A stretch of DNA of 64,000 bases, from contig JAJPJS010000025.1 of assembly GCA_021324115.1 (NCBI GenBank), positions 386,122 through 450,121 of the forward strand, in the 5' to 3' direction. The position numbers were made by a program, and so were the translations under genes. The number at the start of each line of letters is the position of its first letter. Within the stretch, counting starts at the first letter, position 1. Shown here piece by piece: positions 40,106 to 49,354 of this stretch. The notes under the pieces are model-generated. The model was not told the origin of the DNA, ran no database searches, and saw only the letters and a program-made list of their open reading frames with translations. This stretch comes from Nitrososphaerota archaeon (GTDB taxonomy: Archaea > Thermoproteota > Nitrososphaeria > Conexivisphaerales > DTJL01).

Positions 40106-40537
40106 CTAAATTACGATATCTCGAATCGTTCTGGGGTCAACTAACTCTCTGAGGCGAAGGAAGTGCTTGTCGTCTGTGAGAAATACATCCAGCTTTGATG
40201 CTCGCTTAAGATTTCGATACGTGGCCGCATGAACAGAGTCGGAGGCGTAAACGTTGTGCTCCAAGACTATTCTCTCTGCCTCAGCCAGTACTTCGAGGCT
40301 AACCGGTTTGTACTCGACCCTGTGGCTGCGCATCTCCCTGAGATTGAGTTCAATCAATTCCTTCGGCTTACCGTCTTTTTTCAATGCCCTTGCGACTTCA
40401 AGGAAACTCCACCTTGAAGTGCATGCTGACCAAGAACCACCCTTGTCAATTCTCGATATTATTTCAATCATCTTGTCACTATCATCTTCCCTCTTAAAGA
40501 GCTTCACCAGCACGCTCGGTTCCAGATATAGCCTCAT
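40106..40537 (-). CDS. PIN-domain VapC-like toxin
   Basis: MRLYLEPSVLVKLFKRE...SFLEVARAL...YASDSVHAATYRN...VFLTDDKHFL. Confidence 0.85.
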   Translation of the reverse strand: MRLYLEPSVLVKLFKREDDSDKMIEIISRIDKGGSWSACTSRWSFLEVARALKKDGKPKELIELNLREMRSHRVEYKPVSLEVLAEAERIVLEHNVYASDSVHAATYRNLKRASKLDVFLTDDKHFLRLRELVDPRTIRDIVI

Positions 40538-40815
40538 CAGGTGTCTTCCTCGGTGTGCATCTGCTCTACGAGCTCGCTTGAAGTTACCCCGCTTGGAGCT
40601 ATCAGCTCGTTGATAATCTGAAGTACTCTGAGCCTATCCCTAGAGGGAAGACTCAGCAAGTTGATGTACAGTCGTATGGCTGATCGTACGGCTTCGCTCT
40701 TGTTCATAAATCCATATTCTTTCGAAATCTTCTCTATGAGTTCAGCCTCCTTCTTGGTGAGTTTTGTGGCAACCGAGATTGATTTGGTCACAAGTTTACC
40801 TGAGTAAACCAACAA
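40537..40815 (-). CDS. Ribbon-helix-helix antitoxin (VapB-like)
   Basis: SISVATKLTKKEAELIEKISKEYGFMNKSEAVRSAIRLYINLL; stop/start overlap with the PIN gene. Confidence 0.8.
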   Translation of the reverse strand: MLVYSGKLVTKSISVATKLTKKEAELIEKISKEYGFMNKSEAVRSAIRLYINLLSLPSRDRLRVLQIINELIAPSGVTSSELVEQMHTEEDT

Positions 40816-41034
40816 TTAAAACATTACTCTATCTTGATAGAGATACCGTCAAGATAAGCTCACCTCCACCAGAACATGTTCTAGGGTCTGATGCCTCCTA
40901 AGATAATTGCATCGTATCATGAAGGGCTGTGCGAAGTGTTTGGCATTTCTTGGATTGTCTTCTTTCGAAGGGATGTTGTTATAGAAACTTCTTTGTTCTC
41001 TCCTTGAGTGAAAGATAGAGCCTCTCTATACTAT

Positions 41035-41799
41035 TCTTCTTTCCGAATGGGGCCGTTAACCCGAGCCCTTTTTGATAAGTTGGTCTATCTGATTTCGCTC
41101 AATGGGAATCATGGATTAGGCGTGCACGATCCCCCTGCTTCTAAACAAAAGAAAAAGGACATGCCCAGAGGCCGTCCTGTACGGCCTCTACCTGTACTTT
41201 CTGGGCCTGAGTTTAAGGCAAGGCATGTGACAAATGCCTTCGAAAGACCCGTTTGTCAAAAGAAGTCATGTAGCTGTATGGAAGTGGATACAGTTGTTCG
41301 GCAGGGACACAGTATTCCACAGGAGAAGGGTAACCGCATTCCTTGTGGATGATACATATGTCAGGATAGGTACAAACGAGGCGTAGGTGTGGGTTACCAT
41401 AGAGCCGATACGCATGCACGTGCTCGGGGTGTACCTGTCTTACCAGAGAAACATCATGGTCCCAGAGCTGTTTCTGATTAGCTTAGTCAAGACGTACGGA
41501 AGACACGCAGTGTATACAGATGAGGGAGTGCGGTATCCTGATGCAGGTAATTCATTGGGACTCGAGCGCAGGATACACTTTCCCTATGAGAAGAGCTTGA
41601 TAGAAAGGGGGGGCCAATCAATATCTGAAGGACAGGACGGAAAGCTTCGACGATCACTATCCCTGCAGGAAGCAGGGTTGTGTCCTGTCCCACGTCTGGA
41701 GGTGGCTGTGCGCATTCTGTTCGATGTACAACGAGATGAGGGACAGAATCAGGTTCAATGGACTACTGAACGTGATGGAGGTGGTCGCTTTAGTTAACA
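41035..41799 (+). pseudogene. Frameshifted DDE transposase (IS6/IS240-like by eye)
   Basis: SHVAVWKWIQLFGRDTVFHRRRVTAFLVDDTYVRIGTNEA*VWVTIEPIRMHVLGVYLSYQRNIMVPELF...; after a frame change at a G7 run (41607-41613): NQYLKDRTESFDDHYPCRKQGCVLSHVWRWLCAFCSMYNEMRDRIRFNGLLNVMEVVALVN*. Confidence 0.75.
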
Positions 41800-41886
41800 G
41801 CCTCACAGATAGACAAGAAGCCTTGTTAGAGTGTGTCAGAATATTTTATATCATAATGTTCCCAAAAGAGGAACAATGTGATATGA

Positions 41887-42522
41887 ATGACAATTAGCCT
41901 TTTACTTAAGAAGCTAAGGATAGAGAACAAGGAATTCATCACCTCGAGGGAGCTGAAGGAATACTGCAAGTCGCTGAAGGTAAGCTACGTCTCAGCGGTC
42001 AGGTACTTCATCAGGAAGAGGTACGTCGTGCGAATATTTAGGGGAATCTTCTACCTTAAATCGTTGGACGAGCTCCAGCTCGGAAGGAGCAGGTACAACC
42101 ATCTGGAGTTGGTTTCAAAGGGGCTAGAAGTCAAAGGTGTCACGAATTGGTACTTCGGGCTGCACAGCGCCCCGAAATTGAACAATATGACGCATGAGCA
42201 CTTTTCCATCGAGGAAGTCATCAGCGACTCGATCTTCAGGCGGAAGCCGATGAACATCGCTGGTTACAAGTTCAGATTTGTGAAGCTTTCATCCAGGTTG
42301 GTCGGGTTCGGGGTGGTGGAGGTCGGGGGCATAAGGTACTCGGATCCCGAAAAGACGATTCTCGACTTCGTCTATATCTGGAGGTACAATGGCATTCCTT
42401 TGGGAAAAATCATCTCTGATGCCTCCGAGTTGTCCAAAGGGACGTCCAGGACGAGGCTTCTAGAGTACGCGCGGAACTATCCGCGGACGGTTCTCGCTAC
42501 TATAGAGGGGCTAGACAAGTGA
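41887..42522 (+). CDS. AbiEi-like antitoxin / transcriptional regulator
   Basis: N-terminal wHTH (REL KEYCKSLKVSYVSAVRYFIRKRYVVRIFRGIFYL), C-terminal AbiEi-like IRYSDPEKTILDFVYI. Confidence 0.75.
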   Translation: MTISLLLKKLRIENKEFITSRELKEYCKSLKVSYVSAVRYFIRKRYVVRIFRGIFYLKSLDELQLGRSRYNHLELVSKGLEVKGVTNWYFGLHSAPKLNNMTHEHFSIEEVISDSIFRRKPMNIAGYKFRFVKLSSRLVGFGVVEVGGIRYSDPEKTILDFVYIWRYNGIPLGKIISDASELSKGTSRTRLLEYARNYPRTVLATIEGLDK

Positions 42523-42702
42523 AGATCGACTTCATCAGCGAAATCGCGCAGAGGACAACCATCGGAAGAATGGACCTGGTAGAGAAGGACGTGGTCCTTC
42601 ACCAGACCCTGACCGACCTTGCCAAGGATGCTCTCTTCTCCAAGAACTTCCTCTTCAAAGGGGGGACCTGTCTGATAAAGTGTTACTTCGGCTACCTACG
42701 GT
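42519..42702 (+). pseudogene. AbiEii-like nucleotidyltransferase toxin, truncated to its N-terminus
   Basis: MDLVEKDVVLHQTLTDLAKDALFSKNFLFKGGTCLIKCYFGYLRF, then homology stops; 4-nt overlap with AbiEi. Confidence 0.75.
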
Positions 42703-42733
42703 TTTTAACAAAGGATTCGCATGAGATTTTAAG

Positions 42734-42809
42734 CGGGCCCGGTGGGATTTGAACCCACGGTCTTCAGCTCCGGAGGCTGACGCCTTGATCCGTGCTTGGC
42801 CACGGGCCC
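42734..42809 (-). tRNA. tRNA-Arg (anticodon CCG)
   Basis: Folded by hand: acceptor GGGCCCG/CGGGCCC, anticodon stem TCAGC-CTCCGGA-GCTGA, T arm GTGGG-TTCAAAT-CCCAC, discriminator G, CCA not encoded. Confidence 0.95.
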
Positions 42810-42902
42810 GGAGAAGAGGTGGATAACTAGTCCTTATAATGCATGCGAAGCGCCCCAAAAATTGTCCTTGGTTTATATTACAGCCTTTTTTCCGGACTGC
42901 CT

Positions 42903-43532
42903 ATGAGTACAGAAGAAAAACTGAAAGACGAACTCGCACACACCATCAGAAGGCTTTACGAGCGCGGTCTTGTTTCTGGTGTGGGTGGCAATGCGAGCAT
43001 TCTTCTTTCATCGGGTAAAACGATGTTGATCACGCCATCGGGGTACTTTAAGGGAGGTGTTGCAAAGGGCGACCTCGTCACGGTTTCGATCTCTGGACAT
43101 GCACTGTCAAAGGGAAAACCCTCGAGTGAAATGCCCACCCACCTTCTGGCCTACAGGCTCCGCAAGGATATCAGGGCTGTAGTACATGCACATCCACCCG
43201 CCGCCACGGCCATGATATCGGCTGGAATAGATATTCCGCCAATGACACCAGAGCACTCTGTGATGGTTACGAAGCTCAGCGTGGTGGATTTCGCGCCTCC
43301 CGGTGAAGAAGGAGCTCTTGCGGTGAAAGGGTCGTTGAAGGATTGCGACGTGGTTGGAATAAGAAACCATGGTTTCTTTTCCCTAGGACCGGACCTGCAC
43401 GAAGCGGCTTCCAGGCTGGAGGTACTGGAGGAAAGCGCGAAGATATACATGTCGATGCGCCAGCTTGGCAAAATATCTATGCTTCAGGAAGATGTAGTAA
43501 AAAGGATAAGAGCCGTCTACTCCCGTGAATAA
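42903..43532 (+). CDS. Class II aldolase/adducin family protein
   Basis: GVGGNASILL...PSSEMPTHLLAYRLRKDIRAVVHAHPPAATA...GIRNHGFFSLG. Confidence 0.88.
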   Translation: MSTEEKLKDELAHTIRRLYERGLVSGVGGNASILLSSGKTMLITPSGYFKGGVAKGDLVTVSISGHALSKGKPSSEMPTHLLAYRLRKDIRAVVHAHPPAATAMISAGIDIPPMTPEHSVMVTKLSVVDFAPPGEEGALAVKGSLKDCDVVGIRNHGFFSLGPDLHEAASRLEVLEESAKIYMSMRQLGKISMLQEDVVKRIRAVYSRE

Positions 43533-43534
43533 AA

Positions 43535-43894
43535 TCAGCTGAGCTTTACCAGCTGCTGTTGCTGATCGGTGAGCGGGGAAATCTGCACGGCGGTTCCGAA
43601 TGCTATTATTTCATCCATCGTGTTTCCTATCTCAGTGGAATCGAACATTATGCTGATCACCGCATTAGCTCCCATCGACTGGGCATGCTCGCCCATCCTG
43701 TCCAGTGCCTGCTGTCTGGCCTGGTGCGCCATTTCGGTGTATTCGACTATCTCCCCTCCCGCAAGCGTTCTGAGTCCTGCGATGAAATTCCCTCCCAGCC
43801 CCCTGGACCTGACAGTTATTCCGTAGACAAGACCCAGCACCTTGTCTATTTTGTAACCCGGAACGTAGTTTGACGTGAACATCAACACTGCCAT
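43535..43894 (-). CDS. UPF0145/YbjQ family protein
   Basis: YKIDKVLGLVYGITVRSRGLGGNFIAGLRTLAGGEIVEYTEMAHQARQQALDRMGEHAQSMGANAVISIMFDSTEIG. Confidence 0.92.
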   Translation of the reverse strand: MAVLMFTSNYVPGYKIDKVLGLVYGITVRSRGLGGNFIAGLRTLAGGEIVEYTEMAHQARQQALDRMGEHAQSMGANAVISIMFDSTEIGNTMDEIIAFGTAVQISPLTDQQQQLVKLS

Positions 43895-43971
43895 ATCGCC
43901 AAGCGGTTCGAAGGGAATATAAAAAATCTTGTCGATGAAACTTTAAGAGTAAACCGGACTCAAAGCTTCGC

Positions 43972-45654
43972 GTGCCAACCGCGCTCGAAGATGTTGTCGA
44001 ACTTGCACGACGAAGAGGATTCTTCTGGCCAGCCTACGAGCCGTACGGCGGCGCTGCCGGACTTTATGTCCTGGGGAACCTGGGTGTCAGGCTATCCGCA
44101 AAAATAGCCCAGCTGTGGCGTGAATATTTTGTCACACCATTCAACTTTGTGGAGCTGGATACGCCCAACCTTGTTCCGGCTCCCGTGCTCGAGGCTTCAG
44201 GACATGTTTCGAACTTCAGGGATCCCATGGCAGAATGTTCAAGCTGCCACAGAAAATACAGGGCCGACCACTTGCTTGCAGATGCAGGGTCGAAACTGGG
44301 CGAGGGCTCAAGTCTTGAGGAAATGGAAAAGGAGCTTAATTCGTTAAAAGTGAAATGCCCGGAATGTAAAGCTTCACAGTGGACGGTCAGGCCATTCCTG
44401 ACGATGTTCGATACGAAGCTGGGGCCATACGCCGACGTTACAGCATTTCTTAGACCAGAAACTGCTCAGGGTACATTCGTGGAATTCAAGAGGATACTGG
44501 AAGTGGAGCGCGAAAGAATGCCTCTCGGTGTTGCGCAGATAGGCCGAGGGTTCAGGAATGAAATTTCGCCAAGACAGGGGATAATTCGGCTGAGGGAGCT
44601 CAGGATGATGGAGCTCGAGGTCTTTCTTGACCCCGAAAAACCGGAGTGTCAGTACCTTGACAGGGCCGACGAAAAGACGACACTCAGGATACTCACAGAA
44701 AAGGCAAGGGTCGGCGGCGTCACGGAGCCTGAAGAAGTTTCTCTGAAGGAGGCACTCGAAAGTGAAACGATCAAACTGGAATGGCTGGGTTTTCTCATGC
44801 TCCAGTCAAAGAAATTCATGCTGGCGCTGGGCGTACCGCCACCTTCAATCATGTTCCTTGAGAAGTTGAAGGAGGAGAGGGCTCACTACTCAACCCAAAC
44901 CTTCGACCTCGAAGTTAACCTCAACGAGCTCGGTTGGGTCGAAGTGGCAGGTCTGGCGTATCGCACAGACTTCGACCTGAAGTCACACACGATGAAGACT
45001 GGTGTGGACTTCTCGGTTTCGGTTCAGCTTCCAGCACCCATAAAGAGAAAGGTCAGGAGGTGGTTCATAGACATAGAGAAGCTGAAGAAGGCATATCCTG
45101 TTGAGTGGAGGTCTATGATGAAGGAATATGGCTCGATAAAGGAAAGAGAGGGGGAGCCTCCCTCTTCACTGGCTGGGGTTAGCGTCGAACCCTCCCTGTT
45201 TACGATAAAGGAGACAGAAGAATCTGTGAATGTGCGTAAATTCATACCCCATGTTGTGGAGCCAGCCTTTGGTGTGGAACGCCTAATGCTGGCCTCCCTA
45301 CTGTACGCTTACACCACAAAGGAAGACAGGACCGTGCTTCGACTTCCTGTGGAGATCGCCCCACAAGATGTCGCCGTCTTTCCGCTGATCTCGAAGGAAC
45401 CGATGATAAAGACCGCAATTGAAATTGCGGAAGAGCTTCGGAAAGCCGGACTTGCGGTCTTCTACGACGAATCAGGTACGATCGGAAGAAGATATGCCAG
45501 GTCTGACGAGGTCGGGATTCCGTTCGCGGTTACTGTTGATGGCCAGACGGAGCAGGATGGAACAGTAACACTGCGGGACAGGGACAGTTGGACCCAGGTA
45601 AGGGTTTCCAGGATCCAACTTGGCAAGGAGATACTTAATAGAAAAACGGCATGA
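43972..45654 (+). CDS. glyS: Glycyl-tRNA synthetase (class II, archaeal)
   Basis: RRGFFWPAYEPYGGAAGLYVLGNLGVRLSAKI, LRPETAQGTFVEFKRILEVERERMPLGVAQIGRGFRNEISPRQGIIRLREL. Confidence 0.96.
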   Translation: MPTALEDVVELARRRGFFWPAYEPYGGAAGLYVLGNLGVRLSAKIAQLWREYFVTPFNFVELDTPNLVPAPVLEASGHVSNFRDPMAECSSCHRKYRADHLLADAGSKLGEGSSLEEMEKELNSLKVKCPECKASQWTVRPFLTMFDTKLGPYADVTAFLRPETAQGTFVEFKRILEVERERMPLGVAQIGRGFRNEISPRQGIIRLRELRMMELEVFLDPEKPECQYLDRADEKTTLRILTEKARVGGVTEPEEVSLKEALESETIKLEWLGFLMLQSKKFMLALGVPPPSIMFLEKLKEERAHYSTQTFDLEVNLNELGWVEVAGLAYRTDFDLKSHTMKTGVDFSVSVQLPAPIKRKVRRWFIDIEKLKKAYPVEWRSMMKEYGSIKEREGEPPSSLAGVSVEPSLFTIKETEESVNVRKFIPHVVEPAFGVERLMLASLLYAYTTKEDRTVLRLPVEIAPQDVAVFPLISKEPMIKTAIEIAEELRKAGLAVFYDESGTIGRRYARSDEVGIPFAVTVDGQTEQDGTVTLRDRDSWTQVRVSRIQLGKEILNRKTA

Positions 45655-45778
45655 ATAGTCAGGGAAAACAGAAGGAGCTGCTAACGGACTTGGGCTGTAT
45701 GCGATTGCAGAAGTGTCTTGGTCTTTGCTTTCTTCTGTTCTCGATTCTGCTGTAGGGGCATAAGAGATGTCCTTCATC

Positions 45779-47116
45779 CTAAATAAGGCTCAGCAGCAGA
45801 TACGCGTTGAAGGATATTATTATGAGCACGGTCACTACCGTTACCCCAATCGTAATCCTTGAGTTCACAAGTTCTCCCATGAATCTCCTCTTCGATGTGT
45901 AGTATACCAGCGGGATCATCGGGAGGGGTATCATCAGGCTCAGCACAACCTGACTGTACACAAGAAGGTTGAGCAGGGGCAGCCCCAGGAGTATCGCGAT
46001 AGTGGTCGGGAATACATTGATTACTCTCGTGATTATTCTTCTTGCCCAGATGTTCCAGCCTCTGCCCAGAAGTCCCTCCATTATGACCTGCCCCGCGATT
46101 GTCCCGAGCGCGGATGAGGACAACCCGGAGGCCAGAAGCGTTACTACAAATATTATTCCGACTATGGGACCATAAAGCTGGTTTGCATCCGCGACAAAGG
46201 TGTTTACCGTGATGTCTATGTTCGGATAAAACGGTGTCGCGATGATCAGTATTCCCGCGTTTATAACCCCCGCAAGCGAAAGAGTAATTACGGTTTCCCT
46301 CAGATGGAGTCTTCTTATCTGCTGCCTCGCATGTGTCGAATACTTCTCCTCCTTGGGCTGCGGAACGGTGTTTTTTCCGTTACCGGAACCGCTGAGCAGG
46401 TCCATCTTGTTTCTTGACAGCCAGGAGTGGACAAAAAGGGCATGTGGCATCACCGTCGCGCCTATCATTCCCACGGCAACCAGGAGGGCGTCTGTTGATG
46501 GTATCGAAGGTACTATTGAGTGGTACGCCACATCCCCCAGTGGGGGGCCAACCCTGAAGAGGTTGTAAAAGATCCCCATAACCAGTATGCTTATCAGAAG
46601 CGCGAAGTACTGTTCGATAAATCGAAACCTTCTACCCATCATTACAAGAAGAATGATCACGTCCAGTGCCCCAAAGATGGAGGCATACAGCAGCGGGACA
46701 CCGAAGAGAAGGTTGAGGCCTATCACTGTCCCTAGGTATTCGGCCAGGTCCGTCGCCGCTGCTGCCGCTTCAGCCGCGAGCCAGTAAGGAATCACGAATG
46801 CTCTCCTATCATTGAAGGATTCTCTGACCAGTTCAGGGAGGGACCTTCCCGACGCTATCCCCAGTTTGCCGGATAGATACTGAAGCAGCATCGCCATCAA
46901 TGATGCAAGCCAGCCAGCCCAGAGAAGCTCATACCTGTAACCTGCGCCGGCGGCCAGGTCGGTACCGTAATTTCCCGGGTCCATGTAGGCGATCGAAACC
47001 ATCAGCGCGGGTCCCATCCACTTCACAAGCTGCACTACATGGGGAATGCCGGCGCCCGCAGGGCGTTGTTGCTCCGGGGCATTCGAATCCTTGTCTGACT
47101 GGGAAGGCAAATGCAT
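45779..47116 (-). CDS. NRAMP family divalent metal (Mn/Fe) transporter
   Basis: MDPGNYGTDLAAGAGYRYELLW, VIGATVMPHALFVHSWL; start trimmed to MHLPSQ. Confidence 0.93.
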   Translation of the reverse strand: MHLPSQSDKDSNAPEQQRPAGAGIPHVVQLVKWMGPALMVSIAYMDPGNYGTDLAAGAGYRYELLWAGWLASLMAMLLQYLSGKLGIASGRSLPELVRESFNDRRAFVIPYWLAAEAAAAATDLAEYLGTVIGLNLLFGVPLLYASIFGALDVIILLVMMGRRFRFIEQYFALLISILVMGIFYNLFRVGPPLGDVAYHSIVPSIPSTDALLVAVGMIGATVMPHALFVHSWLSRNKMDLLSGSGNGKNTVPQPKEEKYSTHARQQIRRLHLRETVITLSLAGVINAGILIIATPFYPNIDITVNTFVADANQLYGPIVGIIFVVTLLASGLSSSALGTIAGQVIMEGLLGRGWNIWARRIITRVINVFPTTIAILLGLPLLNLLVYSQVVLSLMIPLPMIPLVYYTSKRRFMGELVNSRITIGVTVVTVLIIISFNAYLLLSLI

Positions 47117-47139
47117 AAAACCTGACGGGTTGTGTACGC

Positions 47140-47159
47140 AAGTTATATGGATATAACTT
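47140..47159. promoter_or_regulatory. Perfect palindrome AAGTTATAT-GG-ATATAACTT, candidate MntR operator
   Basis: 9-bp arms with 2-nt spacer between divergent NRAMP and DtxR/MntR-family genes. Confidence 0.65.
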
Positions 47160-47216
47160 TTTTTTACATATCTAACTTTCTTAGGCTTAAATACATCTCC
47201 GCACCACTCTGCTGAC

Positions 47217-47657
47217 ATGGCGCCACGGGGCGACGCCAAAGTAACTTACAGGCCGTCCCGCGGGAAAAGGGGCGCACAGGCGGCTCTCGAAGATTATGTT
47301 GAGATGATTAATCATCTCATCAAGGAGAAGGGCTTCGCATCCCAGGCTGAAATAGCAGAGAGGCTGGGTGTGAGTCCCCCGAGCGTTACGTCGATGCTCA
47401 GGAAGCTGAGGGACAAGGGGTATGTCATACATGAAAGGTACAGAGGGGTATCACTCACGGAGAACGGAAAGAAGCTGGCCGAGAGGATGGAGGTGCGGCA
47501 TATAATGCTGGCCGAGTTCCTCACCGTGATCGGAGTCGATAAAAAGACGGCATATGAGGATGCGGAGAACATCGAACATTACCTTCATCCGGCGACGGTT
47601 GAAAAAATATCCCAGCTCCTGAAGGCACTAAAAAAAGGCGAGATAAAGAGCGGCTGA
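47217..47657 (+). CDS. DtxR/MntR family metal-dependent regulator
   Basis: HTH GFASQAEIAERLGVSPPSVTSMLRKLRDKGYVIHERYRGVSLTENGKKLAERMEVRHIMLAEFL. Confidence 0.9.
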   Translation: MAPRGDAKVTYRPSRGKRGAQAALEDYVEMINHLIKEKGFASQAEIAERLGVSPPSVTSMLRKLRDKGYVIHERYRGVSLTENGKKLAERMEVRHIMLAEFLTVIGVDKKTAYEDAENIEHYLHPATVEKISQLLKALKKGEIKSG

Positions 47658-48440
47658 AATGAGTGGGCCCGATGCTGCGCCCAGTATATTCACTTCGTTG
47701 TTACCAAGCCAATGCAGACCCGAAACCAGGCGTGCCTGCTTTCCACAGTGGATCCTTTTCTCGGTGGAGGTACCACAGACATCGCAGATGAAGTATCCCT
47801 GAACCGTGGCGCCAAGCATGCTGTCCACGTTGGATCCTATGAAACCCCCAACCACAGCAACTGCGACAAGAGGAAGTGATACTATCCCGAGGAAGAACCC
47901 GAAAAACGAGAAAAGCAGGGCACCCGCCAACTCGGCAAAAATCCCAAGAGACGTCACACCCCCGCTTCTCCCAGGCTGGGTCTGCTGTCCTGAGAACAGA
48001 AATCTGGGCGGGGACCTGCTGAGCAGTCCTATTTCCGTACCCAACGTGTCAGCCAGTGCAGACGCCACCGAAGCAACGAACATCAGCCCGAGAATCGAGT
48101 AGGGAAATAAAGAGTAAACGAGGGCTATCAGGGTTGGCACCCCGCCGTTTGCAAGCACGTTCAGCGCTCCCCTCGCTCCTCCCTTCTCCTGCGCCGCCTG
48201 AAGCTTGGATTTGTACTCATATCTGTACCTTGTCGCAAGTGTGCCAGCAGCGAGGAAAACCACGAGGTAGGCGACCCAGCTCCATCCGGCGGACAGCCCT
48301 ATGATTACTCCCATTAGGAAGGCTGCCAGCGACCCCAGTCTGTCTGTGGCCTTGAGCCTGTACGACAGGACGGCAAGGAATGCTAGTCCAGCCACCCCAA
48401 GCAGGTCCACCAGTGCACCTGCCATGGCTGAAAGCCTCAA
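47628..48440 (-). CDS. DUF92 / TMEM19 family membrane protein
   Basis: SALADTLGTEIGLLSRSPPRFLFSGQQTQPGRSGGVTSLG, GSNVDSMLGATVQ. Confidence 0.88.
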   Translation of the reverse strand: MRLSAMAGALVDLLGVAGLAFLAVLSYRLKATDRLGSLAAFLMGVIIGLSAGWSWVAYLVVFLAAGTLATRYRYEYKSKLQAAQEKGGARGALNVLANGGVPTLIALVYSLFPYSILGLMFVASVASALADTLGTEIGLLSRSPPRFLFSGQQTQPGRSGGVTSLGIFAELAGALLFSFFGFFLGIVSLPLVAVAVVGGFIGSNVDSMLGATVQGYFICDVCGTSTEKRIHCGKQARLVSGLHWLGNNEVNILGAASGPLISAALYLAFF

Positions 48441-48546
48441 AGAGGGGTTTATACACGATTCTGAGTTAGCCTTATTGTATATAGCCTGTTACATGGTTAG
48501 AAATGAAGTGAGGATAAAACCACTGCATCCGGTATTTCGAAACGCT

Positions 48547-49254
48547 TCAACTGGAGCCGGTGGAACCAAGGGTCCTCAGCCTTTCTCCTATCTCGGCTTC
48601 TGAAAGGCTGGTTGTGGCTGCCAAAATGATCCTTTCCCTTGACGCCAGCTCAACTGCAAGGGGGTCGAGCTGACTCAACCCATGTATCACCACCATTCTG
48701 GGCTTGAGCTGGGAAACCCTCACTGCGACCATCGGACTTCTTCCCAGTCCCACCTTCGTGAAGACGACCACCCTTTCGGTGCTCGAGCCATATATCGCAT
48801 AGAACTGCGCGCCGGAAAGGGAGTAGATGGTGCGAAGGCTGTCAAGCACTGTGAAACCGAAGAGTGACCTGTCGAGCTGATCCTCACCTGTAAGTATCCT
48901 GCACCGGAGCGCCTCAGAGACACTTCTGGCAGATACCGGGTCCGCATACTCCCCTATGTAGAGTATGGCGCCTTCACGTGTCGGTTCCGGCTTTGACCTG
49001 AGAAGTCTCCCTTCCTTACGATCGATGTTGGTGAGTGACAATACGAACCTCCTAAGGAAACCTGCTCCCGGCGAATGACGCCTGCCGTTTTCGTAGTCAC
49101 TCAGCACCGACGGGGATATCTTCATTTCACGCGCAAGCTCGGCCTGGCCTACACCCGCACGCTCTCTCCACATCTTCATCGTGCGACCGGGTTGCTGGCT
49201 CACGGCAAGTTCCCCAGCAATTGTGATGAGAAGCTGATCGTAGGGGTCAGACAA
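48547..49254 (-). CDS. Archaeal HTH (XRE-like) transcriptional regulator
   Basis: TMKMWRERAGVGQAELAREMKISPSVLSDYENGRRHSPGAGFLRRFV. Confidence 0.85.
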   Translation of the reverse strand: MSDPYDQLLITIAGELAVSQQPGRTMKMWRERAGVGQAELAREMKISPSVLSDYENGRRHSPGAGFLRRFVLSLTNIDRKEGRLLRSKPEPTREGAILYIGEYADPVSARSVSEALRCRILTGEDQLDRSLFGFTVLDSLRTIYSLSGAQFYAIYGSSTERVVVFTKVGLGRSPMVAVRVSQLKPRMVVIHGLSQLDPLAVELASRERIILAATTSLSEAEIGERLRTLGSTGSS

Positions 49255-49354
49255 GATAAGACGACCATGCGTCAGATGACGACATGATATTTAACGTTTG
49301 CCGGCGGCGTGACGTGATTTCCTTTTGATCGTGTATCACCCGGCTGGATTGTCA

